Origin: Chimonanthus salicifolius
Taxonomy: Eukaryota > Streptophyta > Magnoliopsida > Laurales > Calycanthaceae
Direction of reading: 5' to 3'
DNA: 64,000 bases
Assembly: GCA_013350335.1 (NCBI GenBank)
Contig: CM023541.1
Coordinates: 66,434,608-66,498,607 of the forward strand
Below the pieces are notes generated by a model. It was not told the DNA's origin. It did no database searches and worked only from the letters and a program-made list of their open reading frames with translations. This document shows positions 13,050 through 25,396 of the stretch, in pieces. Positions within the stretch are counted from its first letter, which is position 1; each line of letters starts with the position of its first letter. The translations under genes and the position numbers were made by a program.

Positions 13050-13564
13050 TGAACAGTAATATGAGAATGATTGATATTTTGACATAACAAACATATTATG
13101 ATGAAATGTTGATTTTGACAAACCTACTAATTATTACACTGCATTGTTATGTTGTTTTCACTAGGCTGGTTAGCTCACGCCACTCACATTTCAGGAGATG
13201 TATCCGAGGAGGAGGAACCTCCATTTCAAGCTTAAGGATAGATAAGCTGTTGCAGTTTCTTGGAGTCCAATGGATGGGATTTTCATTTATTTTGTTTGTT
13301 GGTTCGTGGAACCATGTTTTGTAGAGTACCTCTTGTGGTACCCATTTTTGTAATCATGTATGAACCACTATATTACTGCTAGTAACTCTGTTATAAATGA
13401 GATTACCCTTTTTATGATGGAAATATTTGTTTGTATGATGCATGCTTGTAAAGGGGTAGACATATGGTATATGTTTGAGTCCACATGTAAAGAGCATGTG
13501 TGACATTTAAAAAAAAAAATAGTAGTGTTTTGGGCCCACCTCCAGGTCGGGGCGTTACACTGCC

Positions 13565-14456
13565 TGCCCACATTGATTGCATGTGATAACTCCCCTAGAT
13601 GTCTATCCTATAGGTGCTAAGGCTGAAGAATGACTGGTGCCATGTCCACCAGTAGATGTTATAGAAGCTGAAGAGTTCCTGGAATTGGGGGAAAATTTCT
13701 TACGAGGGCGATTAGAGTTCCCCCCACTCTGACTCCTTCTTCTCTCTAAGTATTTAGCTGATTCCATCAGCTCCTGTTCTACAATGGTGGCTTTGATTAC
13801 TACCTCCACAAAAGTTGGGGCTTTGAAGATTGTCACCTTAGCCCTGATATTTGGGCGTAAACCTCTCTCAAATTTTAGAGCTTTCTTATACTCGGTGTCC
13901 ACCATGTATGGAGCATAACAATAAAGTCTAACAAATTCCAGCTAATACTCGACAACTATCATACGTCCTTGAGTCAAAGATATGAATTCCTGGGCTTTGA
14001 GTTCTTTCTCCTCTTGCGGGAAATAATATGCTAGGAAGATTTTTGTGAAATCCTTCCATGTCATCTCTGCCACCGTCCGGCTTGTCTTCACTATCTGCCA
14101 CCATTTGTCCGCATTGTCTATGAGTTGTGACGAGGTCAACAGAATTCTACCCTTATCATTGGTGATACTCAACAGTTTCAAGATCTTGGTGGTGTTCTCG
14201 AGCCACTTCTCAGCTCCAATGGGTCCCTCGTTCCCATGGAAGTAAGGGGGACACTGCTGTTGAAAGTCCTTGACAAGAACCCAGTTGTTGAGTCAGTCGT
14301 AGCACTTATGCTACTACCTATTTGATTCTGTTGCAAAACGCAGTCCACCACGGCTTGCACAAAACTTTGAAGTTCAGGCGTTATAGGTGGGACATTGCCA
14401 CTTGTTTCTTCGATGGGCTCCGAATGGCGTCTGGAATGTCCTCTTTGTGGCGGCAT
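13565..14456 (-). pseudogene. Element C gag, broken and cut by element B
   Basis: Reading leftward from ATG at 14456 (MPPQRGHSRRHSEP) the product shows the N-terminal block PELQSFVQAVV, then after a frameshift near 14270 the gag core with SQLIDNADKWW, MTWKDFTKIFLAYYFP and the block DTEYKKALKFERGLRPNIRAKVTIFK. Stops lie at 13942-13944 and 13603-13605. The nucleocapsid zinc knuckle begins as CNQCGQ at about 13565-13582 and is interrupted there by the end of element B. Gag forms the particle shell and binds element RNA. The rest of gag, the pol and the 3' LTR must lie to the left of the window. Homologues: gag of E and F in this window. Confidence 0.88.
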
Positions 14457-14683
14457 CTTCCTATGCCAAATAACAAAGTTCAGTATTTATTTCATAGGAT
14501 AACTCACACCAAGTGTTTCCCAAACAAATCAACGTACTGACAAGTAAGAATATTTCATTCCATCAATTTTTTTTTTAATCCAAGGAATTTCCAAAGTTGT
14601 ATTATTGTCTTGGTGTTTAGGGGGTTTCCTAGGTTCTTTACATGTATTTGACTCAAGGTACTTCTTACTTTGCTTTTCATTTT
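14457..14683 (-). other. Element C 5' leader between primer site and gag
   Basis: About 230 bp between the primer-binding site and the gag start, AT-rich with a T-run on the plus strand at 14568-14575. No further gene is seen. It should hold the packaging region of the element RNA, but no motif can be assigned. Confidence 0.6.
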
Positions 14684-14695
14684 GCTCTGATACCA
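14684..14695 (-). other. Primer-binding site of element C (initiator tRNA-Met type)
   Basis: On the minus strand the sequence reads TGGTATCAGAGC two bases after the LTR end, the classic plant primer site complementary to the 3' end of initiator tRNA-Met. It fixes the LTR border at 14698. Confidence 0.88.
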
Positions 14696-15566
14696 ACTGT
14701 GACACCCCGCTCTTTTCCATGCCTTTAAAAAATAGAGTATATTTTTTTTTTTTAAAAAAGTAACTTAGAAAATGGGCGGGGGCACCACGATGCGAGTCAA
14801 GCCTGAGTCCGAAGACCCACCGATGCTCAACTGGCCAACTGTGACATGTGTGTGGATTCCATTCATGATAACATTTACACACATCACTCACATAAACTTG
14901 CGGAAACATTTCATGTATTATAATAATATAAAGATCATTCCATTAAGAGCAAAAGTAAGGAAAATACCATAAGCTTAAGTCAATTACAAAACCATAACAA
15001 GTCCAAAGTCTAGGAGTTATCTAAAGTTATTACATTCCATTGATCAACACTCCTACAAATACATCATCCAAAAATATCAAACTAAATTAAATCCTCCAAG
15101 CCCTTTTCTTTGTTCACAATCCGATCATTCTTGGCTTTCTCTGGCTCCAACTTTTGTTTCCTTTCCTTTACATGTATTAACATCTAGAGGGGGAAAGTAT
15201 GGGCTTAGTCAACGCGCCCAGTGGGTATTTCCGATCAAGGGGTATGGGGTAGGGGGTATGCATAAGAGTGTTATATGAAACATTAAAATACATGTATAAC
15301 AGTTTCATGACTAGCATATATCATTTGTCAAGTAATATATTTCTCAAAATTTCATATACAAAGAAAATGTACTCTTAAATACATTTCATAATTCTTTCAA
15401 TAGTATAAAACTCATGATTTAAAACCATAAACCATGCTTATCAATGTAAATGCCATGGGTTCCATGTAAGATGAATGCCCATTACATGCGCATGCACAAC
15501 CATATTTCTCATCATACAATGGTTCCGTATTGGCCATTTATATCCTACAATATTTGAGACGGCAAC

Positions 15567-18500
15567 TGTAACACCTCGGATTTTCAGATTATTATTTTAT
15601 ATGACACTTACTCTTTTAAATGGTGGATTTTAGAATTGGACCTTATATGGATAAGGAATTGGGGCATGACCCAATTAAGACCCAATTAAATTGTGGCATA
15701 GGTTTTATCAAAAATAAAAGAAATGGTGCATGACCGATTATTGGATTTGAAATATCCAAGGAGATGTTAAAAATCAAATAAAGATTATACTTGGCCGAAT
15801 TTTAAATAATGATATTCATATTATACGCATGGGATATTTTAAAAGGGAATGTACATTGTCTTAAATTAAATTAAAAGATTACCTAGATTATGAATAAGGT
15901 TATGCGCATAGTACTTGCTAATTGGAATAAAGGGGAGGTTTTAAATTAAGGAGGAGAAGTCGGCCATGGCTAATAAGGCAAGGGAGGTCGGCAATGGCTA
16001 AATTGCAAGGAGGTCACACTGCAAAGGAGGGGGCAAGATTATATTAAGAACATTCTAATATTGGATTAAATGGAAGCTTAAAAGGAGAGACTAAGAGAGG
16101 GTACACGGTTTTACAATTTCATTGCCTAGTTTTATTCCTCTCTCTCTCTCTCCCTCTCTCAAGTCCTCTTTCACACCAAGAGCAAGAGAAGAAAGGGCAG
16201 CAACAAGGAGGAGTTCTTGTTTGGAGAAAAGCAAAGGGAAAAGAAAAGAAAAATTGGAAGAACAAGAAACCAAAGGGGAAAAGGTTAGTATCTTGATTAA
16301 TAAATTTATGTTTTGAAACAAAAAGAACCACCGAACCCCATGGAGGAAAATTGGAGATGATTTAATGGTTTAAATGGAGAGAAAGAATCATAGGGTTCGG
16401 CCATAGTGCATGGCCGAACCCCATGCAAAGATTTGGTTTAATTCTTGGGTTTTAAGATTGAAAACCATGGAGAGATTGGTTTTATTTCATTGGGGCTATG
16501 TTCTTAAATTTTGGAACATGGAAAGACATGGTGATTTCATGATGAAACCATGGGGATTTATGGTTTAGAATTACAAATTTCAATGATGAAAATCCATGGA
16601 AGAATTTGATAATTTTAAAGGGAGATTTGGATAGGGATATGGGTTGGCCATGGCATGGCCCAACCATGATGTTTTTATGGTTAAGTTATTGGATCTAAAA
16701 TAATAAAAAGAAAGGGGTGAGGTTCGGCCATGGTGTATGGCCAAACCCCACCAAACATTTTATGGATGATAATCGGTTAATGTTATGAGTAAATGTTTAT
16801 TGAATCTAAGCTAATGGCCAAGATCATGAACCATAGGGTTCGGCCATGGTGCTTGGCCGAACCCCATGGGTTAAAGTTGGAAAGTAGATGTAAAAGATGG
16901 ACGTAGATCTACAAGGTGAGGTTCGGCCATTATTTTTGGAAACCTTATTATTTATGGAAGGTATTTGCTAAATTGGAAAGCATTCCATTTATGGAAAGTT
17001 GGAATCTATATATGGAAACCTTCCATTCATGGAAGGAGGTTGTTTAATTAAGTAAGTTTTTAAATAGAAGGAGGAGAATAAAAAAAAGGGAAAGTTCTAT
17101 TTTTGGAAGGTGTTTCCAATTATGGAAAGATGTAGGTTATTATGGAAATAATCCAATTAAGGAAAGTGTTTGCTAAACTTAGAAAGTTTCTATTTTGGAA
17201 AGGAGTAGGCTAAATTAGAAAGCTTCTAACTTGGGATGGTAAATATGGAAACCTTCTAATAATCGAAGGTAGAGTCTAATTAAGGAAACCCTCCATTTAT
17301 GGGAAGTAAGATGAATAAAAAAATAGGACATCATGGGTTCAGCCATGTGCATGGCCGAACCCCATGAATTAAATCTATGACTTAGGTTTATGTATAATTG
17401 AATCAAGGGGGATGGATGCTATGAATGCAAAGTTATAATTGGAAACTATACACCATAGGGTTCGGCCAAGGTGTATGGCCGAACCCCATGGTCCAAATTA
17501 AGGGATTAATGGCATCTTTAATTCATGGTTAAGGGCTGATTTATGAATCAGATTATGAACCTATGTTGTGAGTATGTTTTGTGTAGTTTTAAAATAAAAG
17601 AAAAGGATACAATGTAGGTTATATATTGATGGTGAAAGGAAGGGCAAAAACGTGATTTCACATCAAAATAGAAAACCATGGGTTCGGCCATGATGTATGG
17701 CCGAACCCCATGAGGTATATTTTGGATTTAAATTGGTTAAAGATTCATAAAGGGTCTAGTAATTGAAGATTTAAAGGAACGAGGAAACCAATGGCATTTT
17801 TGTAAATATGAGAGAATATTGGACATTGGGTTCAGCCATGGTGTATGGCCGAACCCCATGAATTATTTTATGGGATTATGCGCTTTGGAAGTATGGATGA
17901 TTATTTGGGATCTAAGCAATAAAGAAGTCTATGGTTAGGCTCAATGGCATTATCGTAATTATGGACAAAAATGGTAGACCATGGGTTTCGGTCATGGTGT
18001 ATGGCCGAACCCCATGGGGTTTTGTTTATGGACTTAAAACTTTGTAATTAGGTGAGACTTGGTGTTGATTCATCATTATATTATAAGGTAACAGGATCTC
18101 GCAAGCAGTGCGCGATTGGTGATCGAATCTTGGACGGAAACGCAAGGACTCATGAACGGTCTTTGGTAGGATTCCACCCCTTTGAAACCATGGATTATGT
18201 ACTTTGTTTTATCTTATGTTTGATGAAAATATGTTTCAAAAGATATGCTTTATTATGGATTTTAAATGCTATGTTCATGTTGTAAATAGCATGTATTGAT
18301 TATATTTCAAAGGTTGATTTTATATGCTTTGTTTATATGAGGAAAGAGCATGTGATTTTTAAATGCCATGTTTATGTTATAAAATAGCATGTGTTTCATT
18401 GGCATCTCATGCATGGCGTGTGGTGGAGGATTTATAACCGGAGGGGTCACACTCCGTCGGGGCGTCCGAAGAACCTATGTGCAATACCTTGATGTGATTT

Positions 18501-19211
18501 CCATCAAGAAGATTCCGGATGGTCCATACTCCGCCGGGGCGTCCGGAAGACCTATGTGGTGGGTACTTTATGTACATGTGATGGGTGGGACTCATTGCAT
18601 ATCTGTCATCATTGCATGGCATGGATTTTACCTGGTTTTATATATTATGTTATAATATACGTTTTGTACTAACCATGTGTTAGCCGTAACTGGAATAGCT
18701 ACTGGGCGCGTTGTGCTACGCCCTACTTCTACCCTAGTTGATGATACAGGTAATCAGGGGAATGATGAGCGTAAGACGGACCAGGCATAGGATCTTGGAA
18801 GATCTAGTTTATATGTTTTGAATAAAATTACTCATGAACTTGTATTTGAAGATTTGGATTTCGGAATGTAATAACTTAGATGGTTGAATGATTTGGTTTG
18901 ATGATTATGACGTACTTTGCTATCTGAAAGGATTAGAACGTGGTTCTAATATAATTCCGCATTTTGATGATTATGATTCCGCAGTTGTATGATTTTATTC
19001 CGCAAGTCGGTATTGCTATGTGTGATCCATTTTATTGGACTGAGTCCATACACACATAAGGTTGGCCAGTTAAGGGTCGGACTTTGGAAGTTCGGACTTA
19101 GCTCGCGTCGTGACGTCCCGCTCTCTATCACTCTACTCTGTTACAAAAAAAATATATATATATACGCTGAATTTAGGGGAAAAAGTGAGTGAAAAAGGGC
19201 GGGGCGTTACA
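15567..19211 (+). mobile_element. Solo LTR of family A (copy A3), plus strand
   Basis: A 3645-bp LTR from TGTAACACCTCGG to GCGGGGCGTTACA, flanked by GCAAC at 15562-15566 and 19212-19216, a perfect 5-bp target duplication. No internal region. It has about ten GGTTCGGCC palindromes, the GCGCGATTGGTGATCG block (18096-18140), two CGGAG/CTCCG units (18437-18552), the GGGCG hairpin (18704-18723) and the terminal A-run near 19145. A CT-rich tract at 16137-16165 and a purine-rich tract at 16185-16280 mark the probable transcribed leader. Confidence 0.92.
16389..18017 (+). repeat. Cluster of GGTTCGGCC palindromes in solo LTR A3
   Basis: Units lie at about 16389, 16633 (short form), 16722, 16833, 17335, 17457, 17680, 17827 and 17983. 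At 16917 only a left arm (GAGGTTCGGCCAT) remains and runs straight into AT-rich sequence, so its right arm has been lost. Spacers are mostly GGTGT, GATGT or GGTGC. Confidence 0.85.
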
Positions 19212-19929
19212 GCAACCACTAGGGTACTGTTACCAATCCACAAGTTAACCGAGACTATCGGTGGAGTGTGGACTCCTCTCTCTGCGCAGGGTTTCGAGAC
19301 CTTCCCAGGAGCTCTTTGGCCCAATAAATGCCATAACTTTTCAACCAATGGACGCAGCCAAAGATAACATTTATCTTGTTCAACAATACATAATAACGAG
19401 AGCAAGAGATGTCCGGACAGCTCATAACTTGGCTCAACAATGAATATCCCATCCCATGCCCATGCATGAGGTACGTGAATGCACTTGTTTGCCAATGCCA
19501 TTGTATTCCATAAATCCATGTATTTCTAAAAGTAACATAATGCATATATCAAAGTATCCACATGTTTTCATTGAAAACCAACATCAATAATTCATAGAAA
19601 ACAATGTATGATTAGAACAACTCCATAGTGTTTCAATGATGTAGGAAAACCTACTTGATTCAAATCAAAGTGATGAAGAATATATTTCCGACTCATACGA
19701 ACAATGCCGAGTGCTAGCGACGGTAACGTGAAGTGAATCGAGGAATCTCTATGTCTTGAATCCTTCAATTTTATTGTACACAAACACGTAAATCTTACAT
19801 TAGGTCTTTTGTGATTAGTCATGAATCAAGACTAACTCGTTCATTCAAAACCAATATTCATGCATTTTTAAAGTAAACCCCCATTATTTATTTTGTGATT
19901 TATGATCTAACCTATTGGTATTTGACACT

Positions 19930-21087
19930 TGGGTTCGGCCATACACCATTGCTGAACCTTGCCTTATTAGACATGTAAAATGGATATTTTTACACAATGG
20001 TCAACCATCATAGATGTTTCAAATAAAATAACTTATCATATTCTAACCCTTAAAATTTCTTTAAACAACATGTTAATCTAATCAATGGGGTTTGTCCATA
20101 CACTGTGGCCGAACCTCATTTCCTTCATTCTATCCCATTTTTCATAAAAACTTATACAAATTTTACACAGCTTAAACATGGAATCCCCTAGATTTCAAAT
20201 AACACATTCATAGACATAGATTATATACACCATCAAATAGAATTATAAATATATCTATATGTGTGCATTTGGGTTTAAATACTTGCTTTTAAGATATGTC
20301 ATTCAAACAATTTTAAGAAGACATACTTCCTTCAAATAATCATGTATAACCATATCACTATGAGATTAAGGTAGTATGTTATATAATTTGAATACACATA
20401 TCACTAAGCACACATACATAAAATCAAGTGCACATATGATGGTTATAATGTTATCATACATCATATTTATTGAACAATATTGTTCAACTATTGGGTTCGA
20501 CCATACACCATAGCCGAACCATGGTCCTTTGATTCTCATTTTTTTCCAACATTGGGTTTGGCCATACATCATGGCCAAACCAAGTTTACTTTGGTTCTAA
20601 CACTTGAAACATATTTCAAACATTGGATTCGGGCATACACCATGGCCGAATCATGTTCCTTTGATTCAATCCCTATTAACACTTTTTAAAAATATAACTT
20701 CATGGTCCTTGGAAGATAGAAGATTTGTCAACTTTGATTTCTAATAAAAAAAAGTCCAATATGTTCCAATCAAAAATACTTTTACAAAAAATATCGAAAC
20801 TTAGCATGTATATTTTTTTTTTAATCAATAACCACCTAAACAGTGGGTCTCAAACATTTATTCTTATTTAATCATTGCAAATTACGTACATATTTTTGAA
20901 TCATGGGTTTGGCCATACAACATGGCCGAACTTGGTCTTCCATGTTTTTGTTTTACCACTATATGCTATCATATGATTTCTTGTAAAAATCATATTTTTA
21001 ATACATCACTTGAATTTTCAAAACCTCAAGCATTTTCACTAGATATTTTTCAAACATTGGGTTCAGCCCTATGCTATGGCCGAAACA
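19930..21087 (-). repeat. Degenerate GGTTCGGCC palindromes in LTR C
   Basis: Seven units at about 19930, 20086, 20492, 20552, 20626, 20902 and 21057 share GGGTT.GGCCATACA and a right arm ATGGCCGAAC. They carry one to four changes per arm (for example GGTTTGTCC, GGGTTCGACC, GCTGAACC). LTR C is otherwise diverged from family A in this stretch, so the palindrome is better kept than its surroundings. Confidence 0.75.
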
Positions 21088-21162
21088 TGGTTCTTGAGGT
21101 TACCCATCTTGGTTTATTATTTCATAACCTAAAAGAAATATCAAAATTTAAATACACCTACA

Positions 21163-21800
21163 TGTTGGAGCAAATCCCTTTGATCTCCAAACTTCTCCTC
21201 ATCTTGAAGTCTTCTACTTGTTGGAGCAAATCTCTTTGATCTCCAAGTTTTTCCTCCTCTTGAAGCCTTCTCTTGATTTGTTGTTAACCAAAGATCAAAG
21301 ATTAGGGACTGATTTTGCTTTTGTGTGGAGATGGAGTGGATTCTACGTTTGATGTCATGCAACAATGGGAGAGAGTGTGAAATTTCGAATTTTGGCTTTA
21401 GGAATTTAGTTGGATATTTTTAAAACTCCTCCTTTGGTTTTACCTCACATGTTTAATCGCTCAAGACCACTCCATTGATTTTTACTAATTGTTTTTGGGT
21501 TTCCATTGTATCTAGATACAATGTATCTAGTTTGGTTTCCATCTACTCAATCCTAGCCATTGGCCATAAGGATGGATCTTATCCCAACCCTCCATTCTAG
21601 AGTTCCATGGAGTTGAGTTAAAACTTCTCCTTTGGTTTTCCCTCCCATGTTTAATGGCTCAAGACCACTCCATTGATTTTTGCTAAGGGTTTTTGGGTTT
21701 CCAATTTGTCTAGATACAATGTATCTAGGTTGGTTTCCATCTACTCAATCCTAGCCATTGGCCATAAGAATAGATCTTATCCCAAACCTCCATTCTAGGG
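21163..21800. repeat. Tandem duplications in LTR C
   Basis: A two-copy repeat of about 56 bp (21163-21270, core GTTGGAGCAAATC and TTTGATCTCCAA) is followed by a two-copy repeat of about 190-200 bp (21424-21620 and 21621-21800) sharing CTCAAGACCACTCCATTGAT, TCTAGATACAATGTATCTAG and CTACTCAATCCTAGCCATTG. The inner TCTAGATACAATGTATCTAG is itself a palindrome. Confidence 0.75.
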
Positions 21801-22266
21801 TTTTTAGATTCCTATCTTTCAAAGGCTTTTTGGTAAGCCAAATACCTCTTTAATTAATGGCCCTAAGTCCCATGAGTGCTGACCAAGCATGCAACCCTAG
21901 CAAAATTTGAATTTTCCATGTGGAGACATGGACACCACATGGCAAGGACATGGAAATGACATGGCAATGACTTTTCAATGACATGGCAACTTTGTTGACA
22001 CCTCATGTGATGACATGGACTCCATGTGTTCATTACACATGTTAACACTTGAACTAATCTAACTAATTTTACTAATCCATTAATTTATAAACCATCTTAT
22101 TACGAATTATTAAAATAATTTAATAACTTAATTAAATCGTAATTAACCCCTCTTAATTAATTAATTACCTCTCTAATTTCATGATTTATCATTACAATCT
22201 GTACTAATTTCAAATCATAAGAGATAAGTACACTGATTTATAATACAGAAAATTCGTGGTGTTACA

Positions 22267-22304
22267 GTCATCTTAATTTAAAACTACATAATTAAGATAC
22301 AGAT
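22267..22304 (-). repeat. Fragment of element H LTR between C and D
   Basis: These 38 bp, read on the minus strand, match the LTR of element I around 46090-46128 (shared TTAATTATGTA.TTTTAAATT.AGATGA). They are the continuation of the H LTR after the insertion of LTR D (22305-40777), and show that C and D both landed in the same older LTR. Confidence 0.65.
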
Positions 22305-22808
22305 TGTAATGACCCGACCCGATCTTTCGGGATTTTTGGGAGATATTTTCAGATCGTACATGTCAGATTAGGTGTTCTACTGGTAGTGAAGACAATGTAG
22401 GCTCCGTAGCGGGCCCTAGTATTCCCAATTTTGAGTTCGAAGACTCGAAGAGCATTTTGGTAATTTTGAATTATTAGATATTTTGTCATACAAAATGTTT
22501 GAAATCATATGGTTTTCTCCCGATCTCCGATGTGCGTTTTTTTCGCGAATTTTAGATTTTAAGTTTGAAAACTCCTTGTCAATTTTGAAACTTTATTTTC
22601 ACACCTTTCAAGGTTTTTCTCAAAAATAAATAAATAAAATAAAATAAAATAAATGCTTCCAATAATAAATAGATAAATAATATAAAATAAAATATATATA
22701 GTCTTATAAAATAAAATAAAATAAATCAAGAGTTTGTGGGCTTTGATATTTCATAAGAACTTTTCAAAAAAAAAAAAATTGGTGAATCCTAGTTCAATAT
22801 CTAACTTT

Positions 22809-23629
22809 TGTAATGACCCGTCCTGTGAACAGGGCTTAGGGTCCAACTTAGTGTGAAATTGTCCGCTCTAGTTCCAAAAACATGGCCCTCACGATTTTGC
22901 CTTTGGGCCTGGCCCAACCTGGTAGGCCTAAAAAGTGTCACACTAGAGTACCATGGTGTGGCCTCATATAAACCCCAAGCCATTCACCCTCACTTCCGAT
23001 GTGGGACTTACACAACCATGCCCACTGTGAGCTGCCCAACACATCGACCCAGTTGATGTGTTGGTTGGTATTCCTGCCTTCTGGGCGGGGTTCCACAATC
23101 ACCCCCCCTAAAGCTTTGAGCCGCCCCCAGCTCAATAACACCAAGGAAGGAGGAAAAGCCCACACAGTCCGAGTGTTGAACCTAGAGCTCAGATACCAAA
23201 TGTAACAACCCGTCCCTTCAGCACAATATTTTCCGCTTTGGACCCCACGTGCAGCGGTCCGCACGGCTTTGCATTGCCCTGGCCCACAAGACCAGGCCCA
23301 AAAGGCCTTGTGCTAAGGAGAGGGGAACACCCTTTTATAACCCCACACCCCCTCCATCTCATTGGCGATGTGGGACTTTTGCCCACACCCCCATGTAGGT
23401 GGGGTGTTACAATCCACCCTTCTTAAGACCAGAACCGTCCCCGTCTCTGTCACGTCACACTGACAATGGGTCTACACAAGCAACATAACACAAAAGGGTA
23501 GAGGGCCCACACAGTCCGAGAATTAAACCGTGTTTTGATACCAAATGTAACGACCTAACTAGTGAACAGGGCTTAGGATCCAAGTTAGTGTGAAATTGTC
23601 CGCTCTAGGTCCAAAAACATGGCCCTCAC
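22809..23629 (-). mobile_element. TRIM-like short LTR array (LTR-int-LTR-int-partial LTR)
   Basis: Three LTR-like blocks in reverse orientation: 22809-23097, 23201-23411 and a truncated 23546-23629, separated by internal segments (23098-23200 and 23412-23545). Each internal segment, read on the minus strand, begins with a primer-site-like TTTGGTATC and shares GGACTGTGTGGGC. LTR cores share AGTCCCACATCG and a TATA element (TTATAAAA at 23333-23340 on the minus strand). There is no coding capacity, as in terminal-repeat retrotransposons in miniature, which depend on enzymes of other elements. The outer blocks share about 80 bp of the same end (AACAGGGCTTAGG, GTGAAATTGTCCGCTCTAG), whereas the middle LTR differs. 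Confidence 0.72.
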
Positions 23630-25110
23630 ATCCTATATAGTATCTCTTTCTTATCTTTCAAACCCTAGTCCCCCTCATCTCATTTTCCTCCTCTCTTTCC
23701 TCTCTCTCTATCGCTAAACCCTCTTCTTCCATTCTTTCTAGCCGCTGCCACCGCCATTACCCCCCCTTCCTTAAGTCGCCGCCCTCATCTTTTCATCTTC
23801 CTCTCTAGCTCTCTTCTCTCTCCAAACCCTAGACCTGTAACTCCTCGGATTTTCCTTAGTTTATAAATTTATTGGATTGGCTCATTTGGATTGCAATTTA
23901 ATTGAATTTAAAATTAAAAGTTGAAATGAACATTAAATGGGCAAGAAAATGGGTCAATTACCCAATTAAGACCCAATGTGTCATGGGTGACCTTGATTTA
24001 AAAATAATTGGGTAAATTTAGTTAAGTTAGCTGAGTTGGATAAATTAGTGCAATTAATGCATTAAAGTCCACCTCATCAAGTGAGGTGGCATGTGAGTGA
24101 TGTGGCATTGCCATGTGGCATACATGTCATGTAACGATTCGTCCCGCTACGGGTACGTTAAAACTGATACGGACTCCTAAAACCGAACCAATACAATTTT
24201 GGATATACCTTTTTTTTTAAATGGGAGACACCGTTCCCGCAACCCACACTAACCATAGCAATCCTCCAATAAAACAAAAACCATAAGCATCAATCATAAT
24301 TACAAATTATAGCTTCAACCCATTATTACATTCATCCAATTACAAAGTAAAACCATGACAAGTACAAAGCTGCAATTCTACACCCAACGTCTGATTGAGG
24401 GTCCCGCCGACCCTTCCTTTATGAAGTACTTGTGAGGCAAGGTGTGAGCTCTACATGCCCAGTGAGGGTAACACATACATCATAAGTCATCAAGCATACG
24501 CTACATGTAATCATATGGACACATCAATGTCTAGGATGTCTACATGCATGACCATACAAACATGTACCCTACCCCTAGCACACGGGACCATGTCCACGGG
24601 CCTCTAGAACATCCTCCAACCAACCCAATGTAACTCTCTTCTGTGCCCAACTGCAACAGTCCACCCATCCATGGGTACGCAGACTGATCCTCAGTCTGAT
24701 CGGGGTCTCTAGTCTCAACTAGACCTATGACCCCCTCATGACAACCCGCACAAATACCACGAGCAACCCAAGAGTCGGACTCACTAGAGTCCGAAACTGA
24801 TTACCACACGGGAGGACCACCTCACCAGTCCTCAACGAACTACCAACCAGACTCATCTATGGTCTCATCAACCAAGCACCCGAGTCTCGATAGTCAAACA
24901 TATGACCTTGGACCCCATACACTGGTCTCCACACGATTTACGTGTCCACCCCTCACAGGATTCTATAGGTCTTCTACCGAGTGAGCCAGCCGAACTCACT
25001 CGTTAGGCGCCCATAAATTCCTGGTGAGTCAACACCCACAACACAAGTCTCAACAATGAACCCCAATACAGTAACCGCGGGTAAACACACTACCACATCG
25101 TACCACATGT

Positions 25111-25372
25111 TGTCCCCACCATACAGGTGTCCTAGCCTGGAATATCTCATCACATCGCAGGCTGTCCCCACCCTACAAGTGTCCTAGCCTGAAATATCTC
25201 ATCACATCGCAGGCTGTCCCCACCCTACAGGTGTCCTAGCTTGGAATATCTCATCACATCGCAGGCTGTCCCCACCCTACAGGTGTCCTAGCCTGGAATA
25301 TTTCATCACATCGTAGGCTGTCGCCACCCTACAGGTGTCCTAGCCTGGAATATCTCATCACATCACATCGCA
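25111..25372 (-). repeat. 52-bp tandem repeat, five copies, in D2
   Basis: Copies start at 25111, 25163, 25215, 25267 and 25319 with exact 52-bp spacing. The core is CTACAGGTGTCCTAGCCTGG then TCATCACATCGCAGGC. The last copy ends with a CACATCACATCGCA stutter. Confidence 0.92.
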
Positions 25373-25396
25373 CCATCCCTTGACCAATGAGCGGGC

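Larger units (their letters stand above)
1..13559 (+). mobile_element. Element B: Ty3/gypsy chromovirus, 3' part (pol and 3' LTR)
   Basis: The element enters from the left edge inside reverse transcriptase and runs through RNase H, integrase and a chromodomain-like tail (to 2643), a polypurine tract (2687-2699) and a 3' LTR starting TGTAATATC at 2700 and ending GGGGCGTTACA at 13559. The domain order RT-RNase H-integrase is that of Ty3/gypsy, and the integrase tail plus multi-kb LTR fits a Tekay/Del-type chromovirus. Two solo LTRs of family A lie inside the LTR. The base after 13559 falls within a zinc-knuckle codon of element C's gag, so B inserted into C; the 5 bp CTGCC (13560-13564) should be one target-site copy. 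The 5' half is outside the window. Confidence 0.9.
2700..13559 (+). repeat. 3' LTR of element B, interrupted by two solo LTRs
   Basis: The LTR starts TGTAATATCTTGACC after the polypurine tract and ends GGGGCGTTACA. It survives as 2700-3219, 7649-9735 and 13055-13559, about 3.1 kb once the two insertions and their duplicated 5-bp targets are removed. It contains a TATA box (8025), a large TA-rich microsatellite, two sets of short tandem repeats, and near the end the block GGCTGGTTAGCTCACGCC followed by an A-run and the terminal GC-rich segment. The same layout is seen in LTR D. The two borders agree with the TG...CA rule. Confidence 0.82.
14698..22266 (-). repeat. 5' LTR of element C, interrupted by solo LTR A3
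   Basis: On the minus strand the LTR starts TGTAACACCACGAATTTTC (22266) and ends GCGGGGTGTCACA (14698), two bases before the primer site. Without solo LTR A3 and one target copy it is about 3.9 kb. The end carries the same modules as families A, E and G: the A-run, the CTGGCC/AACTCG-type block at about 14770-14850 and the GGGC hairpin at 15201-15219. The promoter half has degenerate GGTTCGGCC palindromes (19930-21087) and a tandem duplication (21424-21800). To its right lie 38 bp of element H, so C inserted in H; GTCAT at 22267 should be one target copy. Confidence 0.82.

Noticed and set aside
19140..19165. A-runs near LTR ends as poly(A) tails of LINE or SINE insertions
   Set aside because: Each A-run is followed by the same conserved LTR end, and the target duplications lie outside the LTR.
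22897..23426. Small open frames on both strands over the TRIM array
   Set aside because: TRIM-like elements have no coding capacity, and these frames span LTR and primer-site borders.
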